From the NCBI RefSeq assembly GCF_002954405.1, contig NZ_MQWC01000004.1, positions 1,138,301 to 1,202,300 on the forward strand: DNA of 64,000 nucleotides, read 5' to 3'. Both the position numbers and the translations under genes were made by a program. The notes below the pieces were generated by a model, which was not told where the DNA came from, searched no databases, and saw nothing but the letters and a program-made list of their open reading frames with translations. Below are positions 43,421 to 51,506 of this stretch, piece by piece; the first letter of the stretch is position 1; every line of letters starts with the position of its first letter. Source of the DNA: Salinibacter sp. 10B (lineage in GTDB: Bacteria; Bacteroidota; Rhodothermia; Rhodothermales; Salinibacteraceae).

Positions 43421-44188
43421 CTACTCAGCCTCAAGCGACCGGGTCAGAAATTGATACACACGCGGGTTCGGCGGGTTGCTTCGAAGCTCCTCGGGCGGAC
43501 CGAGGGCGGTCATCGTCTTGGTCTCGATGTCGAGATAGAGCGCGCGGTCGGCAATCGTAAAGATGCTCTCAAGGTCATGCGTAACGACGACGATGGTGGT
43601 GTCCAAACTGTCCCGCAGCTGGAGCACCAGATCGTCGAGCCGGCGGGCACTCACCGGGTCGAGCCCCGAGGTCGGCTCATCGAAAAACAGAATGTTGGGA
43701 TCGAGCGCGATGGCCCGCGCCAGGGCAGCGCGCTTCCGCATACCGCCGCTAATCTCGTGGGGGTAAAACGACTCAAACCCGCGCAGTCCCACCAGCGCCA
43801 GCTTCAGCGACACGATGCGGTCGATGTCTCCCTCATTCAGCGTCGTATATTCCCGCAGGGGAAGGCCAATGTTCTCGGCAAGGGTCATCGTACTCCACAA
43901 CGCTCCCTTTTGGTAGAGAACCCCCGTCCGGCGCAACAGCGCCGATCGCTCGTCCTCATCCAGCTCCCACAGCGCATTCCCTTCGAGCTTCACCGTGCCC
44001 ACCGAGGGCCGAAGCAGTCCCACCAGGTGCTTGAGCAATGTGCTCTTCCCCGACCCACTCCCCCCCATGATCACGACAATTTCTCCCGGCGCAATCTCAA
44101 ACGACAGGTCCCGCATCACAACAAAGGACCCGAAGGCCATCGTCAGATTCTGAACCGTAATGGCTGGAACGTCGGAGGCGGAGGACAC
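43421..44188 (-). CDS. mlaF: ABC transporter ATPase, MlaF-like
   Basis: ATPase of the lipid transport complex. Walker A is GGSGSGKST, the signature is EISGGMRKRAALARA and Walker B is NILFFDEPTSGLD. The block MRDLSFEIAPGEIVVIM precedes Walker A. I chose a GTG start at 44188 (VSSASDVPAITV), because the frame runs further upstream but would overlap the mlaE gene by over 100 bp with no homology. Another GTG or ATG nearby cannot be excluded. It lies 60 bp after mlaE and 32 bp before mlaD. Confidence 0.92.
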   Translation of the reverse strand: MSSASDVPAITVQNLTMAFGSFVVMRDLSFEIAPGEIVVIMGGSGSGKSTLLKHLVGLLRPSVGTVKLEGNALWELDEDERSALLRRTGVLYQKGALWSTMTLAENIGLPLREYTTLNEGDIDRIVSLKLALVGLRGFESFYPHEISGGMRKRAALARAIALDPNILFFDEPTSGLDPVSARRLDDLVLQLRDSLDTTIVVVTHDLESIFTIADRALYLDIETKTMTALGPPEELRSNPPNPRVYQFLTRSLEAE

Positions 44189-44247
44189 AGCAAGCGCAGG
44201 AACGCAGAAGGAAACAGCGATCGATGGACGAGAACCCTGGCGGGGAA

Positions 44248-45363
44248 CTAGACCTGTAAAACGGCGGCGGCCCAGTCGATAATGGCATTGGCGAGGACGA
44301 TCAGGATAATGCCGGTCACGACCGCGGACGTCGTGGCCTGGCCCACCGCTGAGGCGTCGTTGCCCGTCTGCATCCCCCGCATGCATCCCGCCACGCCAAT
44401 AATGCTGCCGTATACGACCGACTTTACAACCCCGATAATTCCATCGGACAGCACCACAGGCTCCAGGAGTCCCGTCAAAAACTGCGTATAGGTAAGGTCG
44501 AGCATCGTCGTGGCGACGGCCATTCCCCCAAGGATGCCAAGCATATCCGCATAGACCGTGAGCATCGGCATGGCGATCACGATGGCCAGAATGCGTGGGG
44601 TCACGAGAAAGTCGATGGGCGAGATGCCGAGCGTCTTCAGCGCATCAATTTCCTCCGCAATCTTCATGCTTCCAATCTCCGCCGCAAAGGCAGCTCCGGT
44701 ACGTCCCGTCATAATGATGGCCGTCATGAGTGCCCCGAGCTCTCGAAGCATGCCGTAGCTCACCAGATACGACACGTAATAGTCCGCCCCAAAGCGGCGA
44801 AGCACCACAGCGCCCAGAAACGCGATGATAAGCCCGACCAACAGGCTGATGACCGTCACGATGGGCAGGGCCGACGATGTGCTCGACTGCAGAGCCACCC
44901 CGAACGTGCGCCATCGCATGCGCACCTGCGTCGTAAAGAGGCCGATGATGCTCCGAACCGCTCGTCCAACGAACGTGAGCATGTTGACGACCTCGTCGTA
45001 CACGTCCAGTGCCCAAAGCCCGAGGCGCCCCAGAAGCCCCTCCGTGTCGACCTCCTCATCCGTCTCCTGCTCCGGCACGGCCTGCGAAAGGGACACGAGG
45101 CGCGCAAGCGACGACGGCAGGGTCTCGGTACGAAGCTCGACATCCTGTTCGCGGCAAAATTCGGCGGCCTCAAAAAGGAACGTGACGAGACTGCTGTCCC
45201 ACCCCTCCAGGTCGTCGGTGTCGAAGGCCATCACATCGACCGGGCCCGACACGTCCGCCTCAGCCACAGCGTCGTGCAGCGAGGGAATCGGACTGCGAAG
45301 CGTCCAGGTACCGGTGGGGCACACGACGAGCGTCCGGTCGGTGTATCGAGCGTGGACCTGCAT
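44248..45363 (-). CDS. mlaE: ABC transporter permease MlaE with fused N-terminal STAS domain
   Basis: Residues 1-105 form a STAS-like domain (ARYTDRTLVVCPTGTWTLRS, VDVMAFDTDDLEGWDSSLVTFL) where Enterobacteria use a separate MlaB protein. The rest is the MlaE permease with RMRWRTFGVALQSS, YLVSYGMLRELGALMTAIIM, the GRTGAAFAAEIGSMKIAEEI block and VKSVVYGSIIGVAGC near the end. It should form the inner membrane core of a phospholipid transporter with MlaF and MlaD. The start at 45363 (MQVHARYTD) is chosen over one 13 codons upstream. It heads the operon, 87 bp after the EEP-family gene. Confidence 0.92.
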   Translation of the reverse strand: MQVHARYTDRTLVVCPTGTWTLRSPIPSLHDAVAEADVSGPVDVMAFDTDDLEGWDSSLVTFLFEAAEFCREQDVELRTETLPSSLARLVSLSQAVPEQETDEEVDTEGLLGRLGLWALDVYDEVVNMLTFVGRAVRSIIGLFTTQVRMRWRTFGVALQSSTSSALPIVTVISLLVGLIIAFLGAVVLRRFGADYYVSYLVSYGMLRELGALMTAIIMTGRTGAAFAAEIGSMKIAEEIDALKTLGISPIDFLVTPRILAIVIAMPMLTVYADMLGILGGMAVATTMLDLTYTQFLTGLLEPVVLSDGIIGVVKSVVYGSIIGVAGCMRGMQTGNDASAVGQATTSAVVTGIILIVLANAIIDWAAAVLQV

Positions 45364-45450
45364 CGGAGGAGCCGTTACGCAAGCAGAGAAGCAGAGGGGC
45401 AAAAGTGGATCCGCAAAAAAGGACCATTCGGGCCTCCCGCACGGGCACCG

Positions 45451-46467
45451 TCAGGGAGTCGCAGGGGCGGAAGCGGTCCACTGCACATCCATATATACGG
45501 GCAGATGATCCGACAGGCTCCGCGCCTCCTTCAACGATGAAAACTGAGGCGTGAAGTCCAGCACGCCGCCCCGTACAGCTCGAAGGGGACCGGTTTCAAA
45601 AAAGACGTTGTCGTACTCACTGGCAAGATGTCCATTGGGCCCCGGATCGCGCGTGCGGCCCAGGCTGGTGGGCTGGTCGTCGAGCACCGCCCGGTAGCCA
45701 AGACGACGCAACTCGTCGAAGGCCGCGTCATCCTCATCGAGGTTGAAGTCCCCCAGCAGAATAACGTGATCCGCCTCGTATCGACGGTGAATTCGATCGA
45801 GGAGAGCCACTTCGCGGGCCGGATTCTTCGAACTTGGGACGGCGTGGAGGCTCGCCACGAGAATCCGCTGGCCTGTTTTTCGGTGCTCAAAACGGGCCAG
45901 GTACGGCTCGCGATCGATGGCGTCGGCAAGTGACGATTCGAGCCAGGCCTGCCCCACAAGCCGCACGCGCGAGGGCTTCCAGAGAAACGCATAGCGCTCG
46001 GTGCCGGGACCGGTCGTCGGATCGCTGAGACGGTAGTCCCACGCAAACCCGGTACGATCGAGGGCGTCGTCAAGCTTGCCGATCGCCTGTGCCCCAGGGG
46101 GAGAGGTGACAACCTCCTGAACGGCCACGAGGTCGAAGTCGCGCAAGGTTTCGGCCGCCACCGAAATCTCTTGATCATCTTTCGTACGGCCGAAGTTGTA
46201 GAGATTCCAACTCACGACGCGAACGTGAGGACCGTCAATCTCTCCTTCAACGCTAGACCCCTGCGGCTCAGTGTCGAGCGCGCCTCCCTCTTGGGGCAAC
46301 GGAAGGTTGGGAATGTCGACCTCTGGCAGCTCAACCGATTCGGGGACGCGAATACCCGTCTCGTCGAAATCAAATCCCGGAACATCGATGCCGGTGAAGT
46401 ACTCGACCCCACCAAGAAGGCCGACCAGCAAAATGAGAAGTAAGAGGCGGCGAAACGTGTCGTCCAT
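45451..46467 (-). CDS. Exported endonuclease/exonuclease/phosphatase (EEP) family protein
   Basis: A 338-residue protein with an N-terminal membrane segment (LLLLILLVGLLGGVEYFTGI) and a Pro/Glu-rich linker. The EEP (DNase I-like) domain shows VVSWNLYNFG, LVAVQEVVTS, LVASLHAVPS, HVILLGDFNLDED and SLSDHLPVYMDV, giving the expected Asn, Glu, Asp/Asn and His metal/catalytic residues. It may be an extracytoplasmic nuclease or a phosphodiesterase. It is upstream of the mla operon on the same strand but may be independent. Confidence 0.9.
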   Translation of the reverse strand: MDDTFRRLLLLILLVGLLGGVEYFTGIDVPGFDFDETGIRVPESVELPEVDIPNLPLPQEGGALDTEPQGSSVEGEIDGPHVRVVSWNLYNFGRTKDDQEISVAAETLRDFDLVAVQEVVTSPPGAQAIGKLDDALDRTGFAWDYRLSDPTTGPGTERYAFLWKPSRVRLVGQAWLESSLADAIDREPYLARFEHRKTGQRILVASLHAVPSSKNPAREVALLDRIHRRYEADHVILLGDFNLDEDDAAFDELRRLGYRAVLDDQPTSLGRTRDPGPNGHLASEYDNVFFETGPLRAVRGGVLDFTPQFSSLKEARSLSDHLPVYMDVQWTASAPATP

Positions 46468-46595
46468 GCAAAACAGGGGGCCGTGGAGGAGAGCGGACGT
46501 TCAACGTACACGTCCGCCGGCCAAAACTCGACTCTCCTCTGTAAAAACTGGATTTTGTCCTGCCGTCGTCGATCTGAATTTAGCCCCGTCGGGGC

Positions 46596-46772
46596 TCATC
46601 GTCGGGCGATAATCCAAACGGCATGGACCAGCCCCGGAATGTAGCCAAGAAGCGTCAACAGTACATTGAGCCAAAACTGCGTGCCCAACCCTTCCTGCAG
46701 AAATACGCCCAGTGGCGGCAGCAGGACAGAGAGCACAATGCGGAGAAGATCAGCAGTGGAAGCAGAGCTCAT
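46596..46772 (-). CDS. Pmp3/YqaE family membrane peptide
   Basis: A 58-residue two-helix peptide, read directly from the minus strand. It begins MSSASTADLLRIVLSVLLPP, continues LGVFLQEGLGTQFWLNVLLT and ends LLGYIPGLVHAVWIIARR. PPLGVFLQxGxGxxFWLNxLLTxLGYIPGxxHAxW is the defining pattern of the Pmp3/YqaE group, whose members affect membrane potential and salt or cold stress. This fits a halophilic or stress-tolerant host. It lies about 130 bp upstream of the EEP-family gene on the same strand. Confidence 0.93.
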   Translation of the reverse strand: MSSASTADLLRIVLSVLLPPLGVFLQEGLGTQFWLNVLLTLLGYIPGLVHAVWIIARR

Positions 46773-46871
46773 GGCAGGCCTGGGATGAATGAAAAGAGAA
46801 GTGCTTCTTGTACGGATGCGCTCAGTGCATCGTTACAGAAATTGCGGGACGGGGAAAACCCGGACCACGGC

Positions 46872-47435
46872 TCACCAGAGAAGAACGACCAGCCCGGCCC
46901 CGAGCGATACAGGGATCAGCAGAAAACTCACGGCCGTCGCGCCCACGACCAAAAGCACGAAGCCCGGGGTCACGAAGCGGAGGAGGGCCCCATACCGAAC
47001 GAGGAGGGCGCGATTTTCGAGCAGAACGGCCCGCAGTGTCCACACCCGTTTCAGAATGCCCCACAGACGCCCACTCCACGTGTCGGCTGCCTCGGCCCGT
47101 ACAGATCGGGCCGCCTCTGCCGACTCCGAAAGGGTGCGGTCGGTCCGTTCCGCCATTCGATCCGGGAGCGCGCGCAACTCGCGAAGCCCCTGGTAAAACA
47201 TCCCGAGAATTACCCCAGGAGCGAGAAGCACAACGAGACTAGTGGCCGCCCCAAATAGAAGCAGCAATCCATCGCCCAGCGGCCACCAGAGAAGCCCCCA
47301 AAGCAGCACGCCTGCGCCTCCCGACGTGACGGCCAGAACCGCGACCGCCTTTATCAAGCGTTGAGCCAGCGTGGCGATGGAGCGAACGACGGACGCGAGG
47401 CGGCTGCGGTCGTCGGAAGCGGAAGAAGGACTCAC
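46872..47435 (-). CDS. Integral membrane protein of unknown function
   Basis: About 187 residues with hydrophobic segments around AVAVLAVTSGGAGVLLWGLL, GLLLLFGAATSLVVLLAPGV and FVTPGFVLLVVGATAVSFLL, plus a charged Arg/Glu/Ala-rich amphipathic middle (DRMAERTDRTLSESAEAARS). I do not recognise a family. I placed the start at the GTG 47435 (VSPSSASDDR); an ATG at 47480 would add 15 residues. It lies 99 bp upstream of the Pmp3 gene on the same strand. Confidence 0.6.
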   Translation of the reverse strand: MSPSSASDDRSRLASVVRSIATLAQRLIKAVAVLAVTSGGAGVLLWGLLWWPLGDGLLLLFGAATSLVVLLAPGVILGMFYQGLRELRALPDRMAERTDRTLSESAEAARSVRAEAADTWSGRLWGILKRVWTLRAVLLENRALLVRYGALLRFVTPGFVLLVVGATAVSFLLIPVSLGAGLVVLLW

Positions 47436-47998
47436 GTGAGCAAAAAGGAATGGGGAAAGAGTGAATGCACGTCCGTTCACAATTTCGTTCGACTTTCTAT
47501 TTCAATCAATTAGCGCACACGAAAACTGACGAAAGGATGCGAAACATATCGATCTACCGGGAAAAGCGGCGAAAACCACATCCTTGATGAATCGTCTCTC
47601 CTCGCGTGATTCAGACTCGTGACACCTTTTCGGTGATCCGTCCTTTTTGCGTTCACATTTTCGCTTCGCCTCGATGTCCGGTTCCTCCCGAACGATTCGT
47701 ACTGCGGACCGGACCAAAAAATAGAAGCCTCGGTCTTCTCGACGAGGCCGACCCCCTGATGAACGGCCCCGACCGTCCCAAGCGGAGGTCGGCGCCTCCA
47801 TCAAAGTGAGAGGCCTTTTTCTTGATGACACCTCTATCCCCCACCTACGATGCGAAGTTCGGGACAAACGTCCCACCGGGGCGAAACACTGCCACCGGAC
47901 CGGGGCTTCGTGCTTATATCCTGCCCGCACCGGCGATCTACGGGCGCGTTTAGTACCTTCGGTTTCGTTATTTCCTCAGGCTAGATCTTCGACGCACT
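47436..47998. other. Intergenic region with an orphan terminator
   Basis: No convincing gene. It must hold divergent promoters for the membrane protein gene (minus) and the DUF4168-like gene (plus). It includes a minus-strand intrinsic terminator at 47716-47748 that is not preceded by any minus-strand gene I could find. Confidence 0.4.
47716..47748 (-). terminator. Orphan intrinsic terminator on the minus strand
   Basis: GCCTCG (47727-47732) pairs with CGAGGC (47743-47748) around a ten-base loop. On the minus strand it is followed by TTCTATTTTTT (47716-47726 region). There is no minus-strand gene just upstream, only the opposite-strand DUF4168-like gene start at 47999. It might close a small antisense RNA. 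Confidence 0.5.
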
Positions 47999-48484
47999 AT
48001 GACTCGACGCTCCCTTACTTCCATCCGACTCGGCATTCTCACCCTCGCCCTTGCCTTCTGTGCCCCCCTCGCCTTCGGCCAAATGCCGCAGCCGGGCAAT
48101 GCGCAGACCCTCTCCTCCTCGGACGTGTCCGACCAGGAGATCCAGAAACTGGCCCGCATTATGATGACGGTTCGGACCTCGACCCGCCAGGACCGGATGA
48201 AGATGCGCAAGGAGATGAAGCAGAAATTCGGCAACCCGCAGGAGATGGATTCGACGCAGAAGGCGCAGGCGCGGCGTGAGATGCGGAAGCGACAGATGGC
48301 AATGCGGAAGAAGACGATGAAAATCATGCAGAAGGAGGCCAAGAAGGAAGGCATCAAACCGCAGCGGGTCCAGATGATTCTGAAGTCGGCCCGCCAGGAC
48401 TCGACGCTGCAGCAACGCGTCCGGCAAGCCATGAAGGCCCAGATGAAGAAGCAGTCTCCCTCTATGGGCGGTGGATCCAACTAG
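47999..48484 (+). CDS. Small secreted Met/Lys-rich protein (DUF4168-like)
   Basis: A 161-residue protein with a clean signal peptide (LGILTLALAFCAPLAFGQ). The mature part has DVSDQEIQKLARIMMTVRTS, which resembles the DUF4168 group, followed by a highly charged helix rich in Met, Lys, Arg and Gln (RREMRKRQMAMRKKTMKIMQ). The function is unknown; the helix could bind nucleic acid or other anions. It ends in GGGSN and has its own terminator. Confidence 0.78.
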   Translation: MTRRSLTSIRLGILTLALAFCAPLAFGQMPQPGNAQTLSSSDVSDQEIQKLARIMMTVRTSTRQDRMKMRKEMKQKFGNPQEMDSTQKAQARREMRKRQMAMRKKTMKIMQKEAKKEGIKPQRVQMILKSARQDSTLQQRVRQAMKAQMKKQSPSMGGGSN

Positions 48485-48504
48485 TCCCCCTTTCCGAGCA
48501 TATG

Positions 48505-48550
48505 AAAAGAAAAGCGGCCCTTGCCCCTGTGGCAACGGTCGCTTTTCTTA
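48505..48550 (+). terminator. Terminator after the DUF4168-like gene
   Basis: A long stem with AAGAAAAGCGG on one side and CGCTTTTCTT on the other, and an inner GCC/GGC pair around a short loop, ends in TTTTCTTATG. It lies about 20 bp beyond the stop. Confidence 0.75.
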
Positions 48551-48627
48551 TGTGGACGCCCTTTGTCTGACGATCAGCCTCCGCTGATTTCAGTGCTCGC
48601 CTTCCTTTCCACCTTCTCCTCACTCCC

Positions 48628-49974
48628 ATGCGTTCTCCTCCCCCCTCCCGTATTGCCCACTGGCGTGTGACAGGTCGTTCCCTCTTCGTCGTCTTGCTTG
48701 CAAGCGCGTTTCTCGTCGCCTGTGGAACCCAAAATGACCCTGATGAGTCTGGCGACGCCCCCACGGCCTCTGTCTGCGACCCTGACGATGACGGCCTCTC
48801 ACTGCCCGAAGGCTTCTGCGCCACAGTCGTGGCCGATAGCTTAGGCCCTACTCGTCATCTCACCGTGGCGGACAACGGCGATGTCTACGCCGCCGTTCGC
48901 GAAGTGACCAACGGCGGAGGCGTCGTGGCCCTTCGCGACACCAACGGCGACTACAAAGCAGACCGGACGGAATACTTCATCGGTAGTACCGGTGGCACCG
49001 GAATCGGCCTTCATAACGGCTACCTGTACTTCGGCCCCGATACGGCCATCTGGCGATACAAAAAGGCCGCCGACGAACTCGTCCCCTCCGGCGACAAGGA
49101 AGTCATCGTGACGGACTTCCCCGAACAGGATCAGCACGCCGTGAAGCCGTTCGACTTTGACCGTAACGGCCATCTCTACGTGAATGTCGGCGCTCCGTCG
49201 AATGCCTGCATGGAGGAAACGCGAACGAAGGGCTCGCCCGGCCAGGACCCCTGCCCCCTCTTAGAACAGTACGCGGGCATTTGGCAGTACAGTGCCACCG
49301 ACACCGGCCAGACCCACTCGCCGGACGCCCGCTACGCATCAGGCATCCGCAACGCCGTGGCCCTCACGTGGAATGATGCGCAGGACAATCTGTACGCGGC
49401 ACAGCATGGACGCGACCAGCTGAAGTCGTTCTTCCCGGACCTGTATTCTCAGGAAGAAAGCGCCGAGCTTCCCGCCGAGGAATTCTTCAAAGTGGACGAC
49501 GGCGACGATTTCGGCTGGCCCTACTGCTACTACGACTGGATGAAAGAGACAAAGGTGCTCGGCCCGGAATACGGGGGCGACGGCGAAACGGTGGGCCGAT
49601 GCGACCAGTTCGAGGATCCGATTCAGGCCTTCCCCGGACACTGGGGCCCGAACGATGTCCTCTTCTACAACGGCGACCAGTTTCCGGAGAAGTATCAGGG
49701 CGGGGCGTTTGTCGCGTGGCACGGCTCCTGGAACCGCGCGCCGCTCCCGCAGGAAGGGTATAAGCTGACCTTCACGCCCTTCAACGGCTCTACTCCCTCC
49801 GGCGACTACGAAACCTTCGCCGACGGCTTCACGGGCGTCGATACACTCCGAAGCCCGGGGAACGCTGACCACCGACCGACGGGACTCGCCGTAGGACCAG
49901 ACGGCGGTCTCTTCGTGGCCGACGACGAAGGCGGCACCATCTGGCGCATTGCGTACGTTGGAGAGGAAAACTAA
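48628..49974 (+). CDS. PQQ-dependent sugar dehydrogenase-like lipoprotein
   Basis: A 448-residue exported lipoprotein (lipid Cys32 in FLVACGTQ) of the glucose/sorbosone dehydrogenase beta-propeller family. LTVADNGDVYAAVREVTNGG, then KPFDFDRNGHLYVNVGAPSN, YASGIRNAVALTWNDAQDNL, DDFGWPYCYYD and FVAWHGSWNRAPLPQEGYKL match sorbosone-dehydrogenase-like proteins. PQQ use is inferred from the family. thrC follows after about 130 bp. Confidence 0.9.
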   Translation: MRSPPPSRIAHWRVTGRSLFVVLLASAFLVACGTQNDPDESGDAPTASVCDPDDDGLSLPEGFCATVVADSLGPTRHLTVADNGDVYAAVREVTNGGGVVALRDTNGDYKADRTEYFIGSTGGTGIGLHNGYLYFGPDTAIWRYKKAADELVPSGDKEVIVTDFPEQDQHAVKPFDFDRNGHLYVNVGAPSNACMEETRTKGSPGQDPCPLLEQYAGIWQYSATDTGQTHSPDARYASGIRNAVALTWNDAQDNLYAAQHGRDQLKSFFPDLYSQEESAELPAEEFFKVDDGDDFGWPYCYYDWMKETKVLGPEYGGDGETVGRCDQFEDPIQAFPGHWGPNDVLFYNGDQFPEKYQGGAFVAWHGSWNRAPLPQEGYKLTFTPFNGSTPSGDYETFADGFTGVDTLRSPGNADHRPTGLAVGPDGGLFVADDEGGTIWRIAYVGEEN

Positions 49975-50105
49975 ACGTCGACTGACAGAGCGACGCTCCT
50001 CGCGGCGGCACGTCGGGTTTCGGCGGGCCGCCGCTCGTCGTTGAGGGACCCTTTCGTACTGTCGACGGTCTCCCTCTCGCGTCCCCGGCCCCAACTTCTA
50101 CCTCG

Positions 50106-51416
50106 ATGCAATACCTGAGCACCCGCACGCCCGACCACAGCGTTTCCCTCTCCACCGCGTTGCAGGAGGGACTGGCGCCTGATGGCGGGCTGTACGTCCC
50201 CTCGCACTTTCCCGACCTCGCCCCCGAGGCCTTTGCGGACTGTGAAACTATCGAGTCCGTCGCCGAACGACTACTTCGTCCCTTTGCTGACGACGATCCA
50301 CTTGCCGACGTGCTTCCGAGCATCTGTGAGGCCATGTACGGCTTTCCAGTCCCCGTCCACGAGGTCGGCCGCCGGACGAGCGTGCTGGAGCTCTTTCACG
50401 GCCCCACCGCTGCGTTCAAAGACGTGGGCGCCCGCTTCCTGGCCGACAGCCTCGCCCGCCTCAATGAGGACGCCGACCGGCCCCTCACCATCCTCGTCGC
50501 CACCTCGGGCGATACCGGCGCAGCCGTAGCGGCGGCCTTCTGGCGCAAACCCAACGTGGAGGTGATCGTGCTCTACCCCAAGGGCAAGGTGTCCGCTCGA
50601 CAAGAGCAGCAGCTCACCGGCTGGAGCGACAATGTCCAGACCGTGGCCGTGAACGGTGTGTTTGACGACTGCCAGCAACTCGTGAAGGCGGCCTTCCAAC
50701 ACGACGCCTGGCAGTCCCGAAAGCGGCTCTCCTCGGCCAACAGCATCAACATCGGCCGCCTGCTCCCCCAAATGACCTACTACGCTCACGCCAGCCTCCA
50801 ACACTGGCGCGCCCACGGCACGCGGCCCACCGTGGTTGTGCCCTCCGGCAACCTGGGCAACGGGCTCGCCTGCCTTTACGCCCGCGAGTGCGGCCTTCCA
50901 ATCGGGGAGGTCGTGTTTGCGACGAACGCGAACCGTCCCGTCACGCACTATCTGGAGACGGGCGACTACCAGGCGTTCGAGACGCAGCAGACGCTCGCGA
51001 CGGCAATGGACGTGGGCAACCCCAGCAACATGGAGCGCCTGCGGTACCACTGGCCCACTGCCGAGGCGCTGCGCGACGCCATCACGGCCGAGCGCGTGAC
51101 GGACGACGAAATTGAGGAGCAGATCCGGCGCGGACCCGACGAGTGGGATACGGTGTGGGATCCGCACACGGCCACCGCCGTGGAGGTGCGCGAACGCCTC
51201 GACCCGAATGAGAACCGGGACTGGATGCTGGTCGCGACGGCCCACCCGGCGAAATTTCCAGAGGTGGTAGAACCGCTGGTGGGACACGAGATCGACATCC
51301 CCGATCCACTGGCCGAGGTGATGGCGCGATCGAAATCCGTACCTCAGATTTCGCCGTCTCTCGATGAACTTGGAGACATCGTGTTCGACACGGAAACCCC
51401 GACCTCCGTGTCCTGA
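50106..51416 (+). CDS. thrC: Threonine synthase
   Basis: Converts O-phosphohomoserine to threonine with PLP. The protein starts MQYLSTRTPDHSVSLSTALQ and has GLAPDGGLYVPSHFP, typical of the class. The PLP lysine is Lys105 in HGPTAAFKDVGARF. ATSGDTGAAVAAAF and SANSINIGRLLPQMTYYAHA are phosphate and cofactor contact blocks. It has 436 residues. No other threonine genes are adjacent. ade follows on the same strand. Confidence 0.96.
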   Translation: MQYLSTRTPDHSVSLSTALQEGLAPDGGLYVPSHFPDLAPEAFADCETIESVAERLLRPFADDDPLADVLPSICEAMYGFPVPVHEVGRRTSVLELFHGPTAAFKDVGARFLADSLARLNEDADRPLTILVATSGDTGAAVAAAFWRKPNVEVIVLYPKGKVSARQEQQLTGWSDNVQTVAVNGVFDDCQQLVKAAFQHDAWQSRKRLSSANSINIGRLLPQMTYYAHASLQHWRAHGTRPTVVVPSGNLGNGLACLYARECGLPIGEVVFATNANRPVTHYLETGDYQAFETQQTLATAMDVGNPSNMERLRYHWPTAEALRDAITAERVTDDEIEEQIRRGPDEWDTVWDPHTATAVEVRERLDPNENRDWMLVATAHPAKFPEVVEPLVGHEIDIPDPLAEVMARSKSVPQISPSLDELGDIVFDTETPTSVS

Positions 51417-51506
51417 TCCCTCCACTCGGAACGCCTCCGTTCCCCCGTCCCCACGCTCTTCTTTTCGAGTCGCACGCCCCGGCCCTCGAATTACGCCTGC
51501 CCCGTC

